Source: Acorus gramineus
Taxonomy: Eukaryota > Streptophyta > Magnoliopsida > Acorales > Acoraceae
Direction of reading: 5' to 3'
Assembly: GCA_030737835.1 (NCBI GenBank)
Contig: JAUJYN010000016.1
Span: forward strand, 2,683,747-2,747,746
Length of the DNA stretch: 64,000 nt
Shown: positions 1-10,440 of the stretch, one piece after another
How positions within the stretch are numbered: the first letter of the stretch is position 1
Layout: every line of letters begins with the position of its first letter
Translations under genes and position numbers: made by a program
Notes under the pieces: model-generated
Seen by the model: only the letters and a program-made list of their open reading frames with translations
Database searches by the model: none
What the model was told of the DNA's origin: nothing

Positions 1-239
1 GTTGTATTTGTGTATATTGGCTCTCACAGGACAGATGATTGAGTATCGAGTCTGTAGAATGTTTATTTATAGATTCAGTCTTTTGCTTCCGCATTTGGTG
101 TATATATCATGTCAGCCCCTTTGTTGCATGTGTGTCATTCTAGTTGTTTGTGTATGATATATTATTGACCTCCTGTGTAGATTCTGATATTATATATACA
201 CTTGCCGCGTCCCGGGGACGGCCGCCCTGGGGCGTGACA
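1..239 (+). repeat. 3' end of a long Del/Tekay-like LTR (B0), cut by the window start
   Basis: The sequence matches the 3' parts of the LTRs at 5314-8452 and 49206-52447 (reverse), including the text 'gctctcacaggacag' and the terminus '...ctggggcgtgaca'. The final CA at 238-239 fits the TG...CA rule. The next bases, GTTGG (240-244), are the same bases that follow position 23224 in the intact 5' LTR of element A. B0 therefore looks inserted into the 3' LTR of element A, with GTTGG as the expected 5-bp duplication. The matching copy would lie left of this window. Confidence 0.8.
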
Positions 240-886
240 GTTGGTGGAGAGGCGAAAAAAACTCAAGCCATGCCGTCCTTTTCGAGCTGAACTTATCCCA
301 GTATTTTTGACGATCTGTCATGCCATTGTCTAGGTCGACAACCCAGAAAAGATTGTCGACTTCGACAATCACCCGAATGATCGTCCAGTTCGACAATCCT
401 CTCAAAGATCGTCGAAGTCGACAATCCTCAGAAAAGATTGTCTAGTTCGACAATCCTCTCAAAGATCGTCGAAGTCGACAATCCTCAGAAAGATTGTCTA
501 GTTCGACAATCCTCCCAAAGATTGTCGAAGTCGACAATCCTCAGAAAGATCGTCCAGTTCGACAATCCTCCCAAAGATCATCGAAGTCGACAATTCTCAG
601 ATAGATTGTCCAATACGACGAGTGGGTGGTCGCTTGTCTTAGTCACCAAACAGATTTTCAGATGTCTTGTACAACAACCCAAGGCTTAACCGTTCTGGGC
701 GATGGTACTGCTTCTCTTAAGCTTTTCTTTAAGAACTTGTTGTGCTCATGCTTTCTTTTCTTTCCTTTCTCTACTCAAGTGATTATTCTGGCTCCGGGAA
801 GATCATCGGGGTTTAGACCTGTAAACTAAGATATCGCAAATGATAAGTGTTTTACAGTTCTGACCGATCAAAATGGGGTATCTACA
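240..886 (-). repeat. Partial 3' LTR of element A (U3 part)
   Basis: Positions 240-886 align almost base for base with 23225-23869, ending at the shared 'ggtatctaca' (minus-strand start TGTAGATACC). Only the first 645 bp of a 2.45-kb LTR are present, because LTR B0 interrupts it at 239/240. The segment carries the same 27-28 bp dyad array (325-620) as the 5' LTR. Confidence 0.88.
325..620. repeat. TTGTC-N6-GAC dyad array in 3' LTR
   Basis: About ten units of 27-28 bp alternate between 'tcctcagaaagattgtc' and 'tcctctcaaagatcgtc' flavours. Each is centred on TTGTC-N6-GACAA or a close variant, for example 'gattgtctagttcgacaatc'. Several units are near-perfect inverted repeats. The same array is at 23309-23602. 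Confidence 0.85.
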
Positions 887-905
887 ATTGCCCCTCCTCG
901 GATGG
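887..905 (-). other. Polypurine tract of element A
   Basis: On the minus strand the bases directly before the 3' LTR start (TGTAGATACC) read GAGGAGGGGCAAT. This purine-rich stretch is in the position expected for the plus-strand primer of an LTR retrotransposon, which supports reading 240-886 as the 3' LTR of a minus-strand element. Confidence 0.75.
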
Positions 906-1901
906 TGTTTCAAGTGAAGCTTGAAGCACCATTCGAGGATAAGAAGAGAGACCTCATTTTGATTGGTTTAACCATCAGGCATTGTTTTCTGGTAAATACA
1001 AGTCAGGAGATAAACATGGAAGCAATTTTCTTATGATCCATCAATGAAATGATCATCGAAGGGAGAAGGGAATATTTGATCTAAATGTCAATGAGTGATC
1101 CAACCCTCGGTTTTCCTAGCCTTCGTGTGCTGCAGCCCGGCGTTGGATTCCCTGTGCCTACCGTGCGTTGCAACTCAGCAAACAGGGGATATCATGACAT
1201 AATAAAAAGGGGACACTTTCGAATAATTGGAGAAGGATCATTTTATTAATAACTCAAAGAAAATTGGACTATGGGGAATCAATCCTGACTTGCATGTACT
1301 GAGAGACAAAATGCCCAGGTTTAAATGCCGTAGCCCTAATGAAAATCCTGAAAATGTACTGAAATGCTACTGACATATGCAATAAAAATGCTTATAGATG
1401 CCAAAAATCTAAAGATGTGCCAAAAATTTGCTTTGAAAATTATGCAATAGAATGCCCAAAAGGTGCTCAAAACATAAAGGGAGTACAGAAAAATCAGAAC
1501 ATTCATTGATATAGGCAATATAACACTTGAAAATATCCAAAAATCTGAAAAAAAATAAATGTCCAAAATTTGAAAATAAAATGTCCGAAAATCTGAAAAA
1601 TACGTCCAAAATCCGTTGGAGATACGTGAAATAAAGTGTTCAAAGATGCTTCCAAGGCACAACTATGTAAACTTAAATTAAGTATATGTTTATTTAGATA
1701 GATATATGTGCATATATATATGGGTAATTTAGACATACCTGTGGTGGGTTTTGACTCATATAAAATATGAAAGAACATTAGCCGCTCGTTCAATCCGTCG
1801 TCAGGGCGTCATCAACTCTAGGATTTAATTCATCCTCCCCAAATCCATTTTATTTAGACAGACCCCCTTCATCTTCCTCACCTATTCAAAACAAGATTGA
1901 G
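906..1901. other. 3' untranslated region of element A / upstream region of the antisense PMD gene
   Basis: No convincing coding region was found. It is AT-rich from about 1340 to 1760, with short ORFs that look like chance. Relative to the plus-strand PMD gene it is the presumed promoter and 5' UTR, but I do not see a strong TATA box close to the start; an A/T-rich 'cattttatttag' lies about 55 bp upstream of the ATG. Confidence 0.5.
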
Positions 1902-4900
1902 ATGCCGCCGAGGACCGAGCGCTTGGAGCGAAAACGGCAGAAGACTTCCGCGGGTGGTTCGGTGGGGCAACATGGGGAGAGCAATGATGATCCGAAGGCG
2001 ACCCTTGATGTTCCGAAGATGAGGGGTGTGGTGGCAGGGATCATGGAAGCAAGTTCAGCGAGGCCGGAGGTCACGGGCAGCAGCGGTGGGGGCCAGGGTG
2101 GTGTTGGAGAAAAAAGTACAGAGGGTGCACGAGAGGTGTTTGGTGAAATGCTAAAGAGGGACCCTGCGACCACTATGATGGCGATAGTGGAAACAAGGCT
2201 GATGACGGTGATGGGGGAGGTAGTAGGAGGCGACACAGTAGTTGCGGAGGGCGGCGAAACGTCTGGGGCAGCAGGTGCACGTATGGGGGTGACGGGTGCG
2301 GACGCGGGGAAAAGGGAGATGAGGGCAGCGGTTATTACTGAAGCGGGGGTGGGCATGGAGGCTGAGAGTAATGCGGATGTGCACCTAGTGGGAGTCTCGG
2401 GGGTTGTCGATGATGTGGCAACGAGAGGAGTGTCAGGGGTGGAGGCGGGAGCGGTGAGTGCGGGGATTGTCGCGGCGAGGGTGAATATGGAGACTAATGG
2501 GCCCGAGGTGGAGATATCATGGGATGAGTCGACTACAGCAGAATCTGGTGATAATATAGGTACTAACAGATCCATAGATGAAAGCACAAAGATAGATGAG
2601 GTCGAGGGAGGCAACGTAAGCATTGATGTGTTTGCAGGCGTTGTCGCGGGTGTGGGTGGCTTTGGGCAAGACGCTGCGGAGGGTGGTTCGGACTCGGACG
2701 AGTCTGAGGGTGCGAACACAGGGGTTGATGAGCCTAATGAAGCTGGAGGGGCTGATGAACGGGTTGCCATGCTTGATTTGGAGGCGGGGGGTGACGGCGA
2801 GGGCGACGATGAGGAGGAAGTGGCGGGTGCCTATCGTCGTGCCTTGGTAAACATGATTCTCCCTCCCCGTTTTTTTTATTACTCCTGAAAGGAGAAATTA
2901 AGTATTAGTAGGGAATCATCATTTTTAATTTTTTACTTACCTTTGTCTTGTAGCGGCCGCTGAGACCGTGTTCTTTTTGGCATGGCGTGCGAAACTGGTA
3001 TAAGGACCTAGCGCCTGTTGAGCAAGGGCTTGTAGACGGGGCCAGGTTTCGGGCCTTCTTCCAGATTGAGCCTTTTAGTGTGGACCGAGGATATATAGAG
3101 GCTTTAGGCGAGAGATGGGATCCAAGGAGCTGCACCTTCATCCTCCCGACTGGCGCAGTGATGCCTACTTTAGAAGATGTCCTCCGGATCACCGGTCTTC
3201 CAGTCACGGGTCGCCCGGTGACAGGGAAGACACTTGGAAATTACCGTCGCAAATTTCGGGAGTTAATCGGTGCTTGGGATTTCATTGATGGAGGGAAAAC
3301 TCTCACCCGCATTCCTCTAGGGCGTCTTGCTGCTCAATATGGCTTGGGGAGGTTCCTCTTGCGTCGGCCAAAAGAGACAGAGGCGCGATTTGTGGCCCGA
3401 GACCTCATGATGAAACAAAGGAAGACAGTAGCCGATCCTGTGCGAGCCCAAAGAGAACTGAGGGCCTTCTATTTATTTTTCTTTGGGCGCGTGCTCTTCT
3501 GTAATTCCTCGGACCGAGTTTCTTTACACTTTTTGACCCTTATGGAGGATCTGGTGCAAATGGGAGACTATGCTTGGGGAGCAGCGATGCTGGCTCATCT
3601 ATTTGCTGAGCTATCAAGAAAGAAGCAACGGACAAAGGACAAGAGTCTTGGTGGGTTCATTGCATTTCTTCAGGTATAACTTGCCCGATGCCCCCTTTTT
3701 TTTGTGTCCGTGCTTGCATTTCTGTACATTTGGACTTGTGCTTGATTTTTCTCATCATCCCCTTTTGGTCAACAGCTCTTTGGGTATGAGCATATTGCTA
3801 TTGCTCGTCCACAACCAATGGATCTTTGTGACCCATCTTTCCCTCGTGCCATGCGGTGGGTTGCGCCAGAAGCAAACTATGGTAGGACTCTAGCTCTTCT
3901 CCGCGAGGATTTTCTCTTGCTGACTGAGGAGAAGGTACGTTCTCTGCTTCATCAAACTTTCCTTGAGAGGTGCATTCTTTCAGCTTAGTGTCCCATGCGC
4001 TTGTTACTATTTCAGATGACATGGAGGCCATACGTGGAGGAGATTCCTGATGAACTAGTCTGCGATACGTGGCTTGTTTTCTTTAATGAGGTTCTCTACC
4101 ACTGCGCTAGTCGCGTAGCACGCCAGCTAGGCTTTCACCAATGGATCCCTGGTCCTCTTCCGACTTTTCCTCGTCTGACTCTACGAGGGATTCCAAGAGC
4201 CTTTTTTCCAGAGGATGACTTTTCTGAACACTTGAAGTTATGGGAAGAGAAAGGCCACCCAGTTAGACCACCGGCGGATCTTGACAGTAGTGATGACTAC
4301 ATGGAATGGTATCGCAAGGAGTATGCAAAGGATCTTGGGATATTCGAAGAACTGGTGCCTGACATAGAGGTAGGCATGTTTGTTTCCTTCAAAACTTGCT
4401 CTTTTCATAATGCTTCTTATAAAGAATGATTATTCAAATCCTCTTTAATCAGGGCGGGCGATCTGCCGTTGCTCGGAGACTTAAGACTGTGAGCGAGGAG
4501 CTTGCAGTTCAAACTTCATTGGTGAGTGAACTCCAGGTGGAGAAACAGCGACTCTTGCAGAGAATAGGAGATCTTGAGGCACACCTTGAGGAAGTAGAGC
4601 AAGCTCGAGTTGCCGGATCGTTACCATCATCTTCGGGTCAAGAACTTGTACTGTTGGGTCAACTGCAAGAGGCTCAAAACGAGTTGATGGATGTTCGGAT
4701 GCAGCTTGTAGAGGCTAGGGACCGACAAGAGAATGAGGCAGCGCAGTTTCAGAGGGAGATTCTTCAGACAAGGAATGACATCCTTGCTTTGACCCGTGAG
4801 AGGGACAACTTGCAATCCAGAGTAGCAGACTTCGAGGCATCCTCAGGTGCATCCGACCCAGGTTTGCAGCGAGAGTTCATCCATACCCTTCAGTCTTCTT

Positions 4901-5313
4901 TGGAGAGTGAGAGAAATGGTAGACAGAGAGCGGAGGAGGACCGGCGGAGGTCGGAGGAGAATCTCAGATGCTTCCAACAAAGAGCGGAGGAGGATAGGCA
5001 GAGAGCAGAAGAAAATAAGCACAAGATGGAAGACGATCTCCGGCTTTCCCAGCAGCGGGTCGAGAGGAGGAACAAAGAATTGAGCTTGTATCGGTCTATT
5101 GTGGCTACTGTGAGGATGAAGATAAACTCCGCAGGGGTATTTACAGAGGATGACCTTAAATTTCTCGAGATGTCGGGGCTGTCAGGCTCGGTGTCCTTTC
5201 GAAGCGGTGCATCACGTTCCTACTCAATGGCCCCCCCTCGTCTTCCCTCGATGGTTGAAGGATCCGCCACTTCGAGACCTTCTCCAGCGAGATGGGATTT
5301 TCAAGGGGGCGAG
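1902..5313 (+). CDS. Plant mobile domain (PMD) protein gene carried antisense in element A, five exons, 3' end broken
   Basis: Exons by reading frame and splice sites: 1902-2846, 2954-3673, 3776-3934, 4016-4369 and 4453-5313. Every intron is GT...AG and phase 0, and the exon lengths (945, 720, 159, 354 nt) are whole codons, so the frame stays open for about 1013 residues. Residues 1-315 are low-complexity (Gly/Ala/Glu/Val-rich, acidic end). Residues about 330-700 match the PMD family: 'GYIEALGERWDP', 'TLEDVLRITGLPVTG' and 'LFGYEHIAI' are hallmark stretches. Residues about 735-960 are a Gln/Glu/Arg-rich coiled coil. PMD proteins occur as host silencing factors (MAIN, MAIL1) and as passengers of transposons; this one lies between pol and the 3' LTR of a minus-strand retrotransposon. 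The last exon runs into LTR B1 at 5314, and translation would end at 5451 inside that LTR. Splicing is inferred from sequence. Confidence 0.8.
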
Positions 5314-6975
5314 TGTTATATATGTGTCACTTTTTGCCTGCTGGTAACCATTGGAGCATTTTGGCAGTTTTTGAGTTTTTTTCGTTTTTCGATCGGAACC
5401 GCAAAATTTTGGACTGTTAGCTATCGTCCTGAGCTAGAGGACTCCGATTGAAAATCTAACTGCATATTATGTGTCCTGGTGCCATTTTAAGCCACTCACG
5501 AAAATTTCATCGAATTCCGGCAACGTTCCTGAAATTTCACAGTTCCGGGGCGTATCCGGGTTTTGACCGAGCGAGAAGTCATTGGGAGAGTTGACTCGGT
5601 CAAAGTGGGCCCATGACTTGGTCAACCCTTTTTGTTTTTTTGTGTGGTTGGGTTGACCCAAGTCAAAGCCCACTTAACTCACCTAATCTAGTCCTTAAGC
5701 CTAATTAATCTTGATTAGCCCTAATTTAAGTGGGGTTTGACCTATTTAAGTGAGCTAAAAAGGTTGCCCACCACTATTCATCATCTTCTCAAATTGATTT
5801 CTCTCTCTCCCCTCTCTCTTTTTCTTAGATTTGACCTAGCTAGGGTGCCCAAATCAAAAAACCCAAAGCATAGAAAGGTTAGATCCGGTCCCGATCTACA
5901 CCCCGGTGCTTTCAAATCCGAATTCCGGCGTGTCTTGCCCTTTCTCCCGCCCTCTCTTCTCCTCAGATCTGAGCCCTTTCGGAGGTGGGAAGAGGTCTTG
6001 GTGGTGGAGGTCTTTGGGGAGGTGTTTCGGTGCGCGGAGAGCAACCGAACTTCCCCTCCTTCCCTTGGTAAGCTCTTTTTCCTTCTTTTTTTGGCTTAGA
6101 TGCTTGTTAGGAGGGTGGTTTTGAGGTTGGGTGGTGGTCGGCGGCTGTGGGTGGCTGTCGGTGGTGGTTGGGGGCGGTCGGAGGCCAATGGTGGCCGGTG
6201 GTTGGTGGTAGAGGTGCTCGGACAGGGTGGTGGTCTGTCCCGGGCAGGATGGCAGCAGGCAGCGCTCAGGCGTGCAGTGGCAGGGCGCGCGCGCATGCAC
6301 GCCGACGTGTGCGCGGGCATGCGCTCGGGTGGCGCTGGGCGTGGGCGTGCTGGCTGTGTTGGGTGCTGGGCGTGCTGGGTGTGCTGGGCGAGGGTGCTGG
6401 GCGATGGGCGTTGGGGCGTTGGGCGCTGAGCACTATGCAGGAGCATGCGCGCGGGGCGCTGGGCAGAGGCGTAGGCATGCGCGCGGTGAGGTGAGCAGTG
6501 GGTGTGAGCGGGAGGGTGCGCGTGCGGGGCGCTACGCTGGGGCGCAGTGCGCGCGGGTGCACCGGTGCGGGGCTGGTCGAGCGGATGGTGCGAGCGGGTG
6601 ATGCGAGGCTGGTGGTGCGCGCGGAGTGCGCGCGGGTCGAGGCGCTGAACGCGGGGCGTGCGGTGTGCGCGCGGGCTGCTGTGATGGGGCGCAGTGGGCG
6701 CGCGGTGCACCCGGTGACTCGGCAGCATGTCCAGGCGTGCGGGAAGGGGCCCGGCGGTGCGCCTGGGTGCGCGGGCTGAGGCGCAGTGGTGCATCCGGGT
6801 TCGGGTGGCTGTGCGGGTGGTTGCCGGGGGTGCGGGAGTGAGTCGGGGTGCTCGGCTAGCGTGCGTACGGGCCGTATGCACGTTTGCCCGAGTGTTGGGT
6901 GTTTATTTGTGGGTTTTTGTGTATTTTGTGGTATTTGTATATTTTACTCACCAAGTGGGTTACCCTGTCTTGCAG

Positions 6976-7011
6976 ATCTTGACGGACGATCGCGCGACGA
7001 CCCGGTCACCG
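6976..7011 (+). other. Candidate 36-nt microexon in LTR B1
   Basis: A candidate first intron runs from the donor at 6067/6068 ('cccttg|gtaagc') to the acceptor 'tcttgcag' ending at 6975. The following 36 nt start 'atcttgacggacg' and stop at a strong donor 'g|gtgagtggg'. The next acceptor, 'ttttctccag', ends at 8068. Three other LTR copies keep the same sites and the same 36-nt length. In the shared frame both junctions are phase 1 and a stop (TAG) lies at 8119-8121. I see no in-frame ATG between the TATA-like box and the donor in this copy, so translation is uncertain. Confidence 0.5.
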
Positions 7012-7803
7012 GTGAGTGGGACAACCCAACCCAGTTGGGAGGCGCTACATGCACTTGGGCGTGTACCGTCCTCCCCTGGGGCACATAGTTAATATTAACT
7101 GTTATATTGTAATCCATGCAAGCATGATTAATGTGTAGAATGCATGCCACCCTAGTCTTGTATGTTAGGGACTTGCACCCTTAGGATATGTGCATGAGCC
7201 GTGCATCCTGTCACCTCGTTATCATGCTAGGAAAGCCTCGACCTATGCATGCGTCCCATTAGTTTGATTTATTAAATTAAATGCAGACTTAAGATATTTT
7301 TAGCATGCCTTGGGGAATATTAAGGGGCCTTGCGAGGTCAATATTGAGACCCGGGCTAGGGTACTCCGTGTTCCTTGTTTGGTTGGCGGGATGTCCTATA
7401 TCGGGACCTCAGGTTGCCCTCCCAAGGTCTCTTTTCCCTCATTATTATCTTATGTATTCCCCGCATCTTGGTTATGCGCGCTGGTGGAATTCTGAAGAAT
7501 TCAAGACATTAGAGTTGTAGAGATGTGCTGTCAGCGGATCCGAGTGGATCATATGCGATGGATAGGCTGTTCTGTTCCCTTCGTTGGATCCGTGTAGAGA
7601 CTACCTCAGCGTTAGAAAGGTCATCCCGTGCAGGGGCTTTCATCAGTAGGCACCTCCTGATTTGGTAGACGGACTGTGCGGAATGTGGGAGTGGCCAAAC
7701 GACCTACGGAGTGGGGAGAGACTATCGGTGGACCAAGGGTGACCAACAGCCTAGTCAGTCCCAAGAGCCTATGTCACCTATTGAGGGGTGAGGGTGAGGG
7801 TGT

Positions 7804-7941
7804 GGTGGGTCGGCGATGTGGCGACCCACAGGATTGTGTATGGATGATTATCAGCCCATTAAGTCCCAACATCCTTTGTCACCTATTGAGGGGTGAGGGT
7901 GAGGGTGATGGTATGGTGGTTCGGCGATGTGACGAACCCCC
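7804..7941 (+). repeat. Hairpin-bearing tandem repeat in LTR B1
   Basis: Two units share 'attgaggggtgagggtgag' followed by a short inverted repeat: GTGGGTCG...CGACCCAC near 7804-7830, and a GTGGTTCG...CGAAC version near 7917-7941. The loop is GGCGATGT-like in both. Confidence 0.7.
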
Positions 7942-8452
7942 GGATTTGTGATATTTATGCCACTTTGAGGCTAGTGATTTGATTAAATGTGGTTAATATG
8001 AACTGTATGCATGGGTTGTGCTATTCACTGAGCGTGTGGCTCACCCCTCGCATAATTATTTTCTCCAGTGATTACCGAGGCGGACTTGAAGGAGGAGCTT
8101 CCCGAGCGACTACACCAGTAGCGGAGTAGCGCCACGTCCCTCGAGTTTTGAGGCCATCAGCATCCTTCCTTCTCATTGTATGTATATATTTCTGTGCTTG
8201 GGCACCCAGTATGGATTGTATTTGGATGTATTGTGGATATATTGGCTCTCACAGGACATATGATTATGTATCGAGTCTGTAAAGTGTTGTTGATTTACAG
8301 ATTCAGTCTTTTGCTTCCGCTTTCTGTGTATACATCATGTCAGCCCTTTTGTTGTCTGTGTTGTCTTTTTAGCTGTTGTTTATGGTATATTATTGATCTC
8401 CTGTATTGACTGCTGATATCATGTATACCCTTGCCGCGTCCTGGGGACGGCC

Positions 8453-10440
8453 AGTCCATTCTATATCTCTAAACTATCAGTCAAAACCATTCACCCACTA
8501 GGAGGAGTAAGTTTGGGATGAGGTATGAGTAAGTCTGAAATGATGAATAGCAGGGGCCATATGCTCTCTCTCTTTTTCTTTTTCTTTTTTGGCTTTGTGA
8601 ATGTGTGTATGGAATGTGGATAGACAAGTGGGTTGAATTTGCAGGGTGATCAGGGAACATTATAGATAGGCAAAGTTGTCGCTGAAAGATGGCTCGATGA
8701 TCCTCCAATGGGGTTGTTTTTGTCGACGTATATAAACAGGATTGTCCCCATCGACGTTTAGAAGCAAGGTTGTCCAAGTCGACGTTCACACCAGGGTTGT
8801 CTTTGTCGACGTTCCACGCAGAGTTGTCTTTGTCGACGTTCCACGCAGAGTTGTCTTTGTCGACGTTCCACGCAGAGTTGTCTCAGTCGACGTTCACCGC
8901 CAGGCTTGTCCCCGTCGACGTTCCACGAGGAGTTGTCTTAGTCGACGTTCATCGCCAGGTTCGTCCCCATCGACGTTCACCATCTGGATTGTCTAAGTCG
9001 ACGTTCGCACCAAGATTCGTCCAGAAGCATGTGTCCAGTCTTGTTTGGTTTTTTGTTCTCTTGTGTTCTCGTTCTGTTCTCCTTTCCTCTGGACCCTGTA
9101 CAACAACATTAAACACAGAGCTAAGTAGATATACCCACTCAATTAAGCATATGTTCATGCTTCAATACTCCCCTTTTAAAATTACAAGATGGCCTTCGTT
9201 TTGATTATCGACGAGCCATACGGAAACCATTTGAATCAATATCCATCTAGGGGGACCACGCAAGTTCTGTCTACTTGTTTAATGACCATTCATTCGTCCG
9301 TTCCCTTCTTGCTTCTCCTAGGCCCTACAAAACAACTTAAGAGGCTAGACCAAATGATCATATCTGTTCCATTTGGGCCCCTGCTCATTTTTTTTTTATT
9401 TCTCCTTGTTAATTTGTCAAGGGCCCAAATAATGATAAAATTGGGGGTAATGGGTTATGGAGAAACAAACCTGATGATGCATGGTGCTATCTTGACCTTG
9501 ATGCCAGCAATGAGAGATTATTCACATGCTTACCAGTTATTAAAAGGACTCATGGTGATCAACTGTTTGCCATATCAAGGATACCTTGCGTGATTTTGTC
9601 GATGGGGATAGTTCCCAAGTCTGGAAGTTCTTGTATGCTTGATCATGTTACCAAAATGTACTGAGAACTCCATAAATGTGCCAGGATAACATTCAAAGAC
9701 CGACTTTTAGATGAACAAGGTTTTAAGTAGACTCATGTGCAGTGTGTGGTAGCAGTTTAAGAAGTGGCTCACCTCTAGACCAAAAATTTCACTTGACCCA
9801 AAAGAACTGGTTTAATTCATATCTTGTCACAAAAGAAGGGGGAAGTGAATGAATGGGGGTGAGAGTAGTGTCCTCCTTGAACCAACTAAAAATTGCCCCA
9901 GTCCTAGCGCATGTCCTAAGTCGCTCGGTCCCTCCAGCTTTCTTCTTTACTGCTTTTCTTTCCCTTTTTTTTTTATATATATATTAAAGGGTGGAGGACG
10001 CAGGCCCGCATTGGATACCCACTTTATCCTCTCTTTTTTTTTTTTTTTTTTTTTACTATTATTTTTATAATGGCCAACTTGCCCTATTTTGGAGGGTATT
10101 TCTGTTTTTACCTTCTCCTTGGAAGCATCGACAGTGCCAGAGCCAGCTCTTTTGGGACATGCGCCAAGACTAAGGTATTTTCATGGATCATAGGCAACAC
10201 GAGTTAAAATACAAACAAAAGAATGACAATTACAAATTGCCCCAGTCTAATGTTGTGGGCGATCTTTTTATCCATCAGTGAACCAGGTCTTAAACTGTAT
10301 AAGTGTGATGACAGTGGTAAGAGCGGTGAGTATGAGTCTATATAAAACACATGCTATCCTTAAGGCTATCAAATCATATCATCAGGCATAGATACTAGGA
10401 TTCACAGTAAGTAATGGTAAAATTTCTCAAACATCAAGTA
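8453..10440. other. 3' non-coding region of element A between pol and the PMD gene
   Basis: It holds the 27-bp array at 8713-9013 and a homopolymer T tract near 10030-10054. An unrecognised open stretch lies at about 9424-9662 (plus strand, containing WCYLDLDASNERLF, no start codon). It looks like a fragment of a host or transposon protein, but I cannot assign it. Nothing else convincing was found. Confidence 0.5.
8713..9013. repeat. 27-bp tandem array with TTGTC-N6-GACG core
   Basis: About eleven units. Three in a row are identical copies of a 27-bp unit containing 'ttgtctttgtcgacgttcc'; the others vary around the constant 'tcgacgttc'. Period and core match the arrays in the LTRs of the same element, but the spacer bases differ. 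Confidence 0.88.

Larger units (their letters stand above)
5314..8452 (+). repeat. Del/Tekay-like long LTR B1 (probable solo LTR, 3' tip lost)
   Basis: It starts TGTTATATATGTGTCAC like B2 and B4 and ends at '..ggggacggcc', about 18 bp short of the family end '..ggggcgtgaca'. No gag/pol or PBS follows. No clear 5-bp TSD is visible (GCGAG before, AGTCC after), consistent with loss of the 3' tip. A TATA-like 'cctatttaag' is at 5741-5750. The LTR contains a GC-rich core (about 6100-6860), two conserved candidate introns with a 36-nt exon between them, and a hairpin-bearing tandem repeat. It splits the last exon of the antisense PMD gene. Confidence 0.82.

Noticed and set aside
325..620. CRISPR-like array (about 28-bp period with palindromic repeats)
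   Set aside because: Units are directly adjacent with variable core-to-core filler, not repeats plus unique spacers; the array lies in a plant retrotransposon LTR.
1886..2770. Minus-strand ORF of 294 aa, Ser/Thr/Pro/Ala-rich
   Set aside because: Antisense shadow of PMD exon 1, which joins in frame to recognised PMD exons.
5467..5673. Short minus-strand ORF containing a LGQPNHTKKQKG-like peptide
   Set aside because: Lies in conserved U3 sequence of the Del-like LTR and is not kept open in the other copies.
9189..9593. ORF of 134 aa starting MAFVLIIDEPYG
   Set aside because: Hydrophobic, low-information translation with no recognised domain; a neighbouring frame looks more protein-like.
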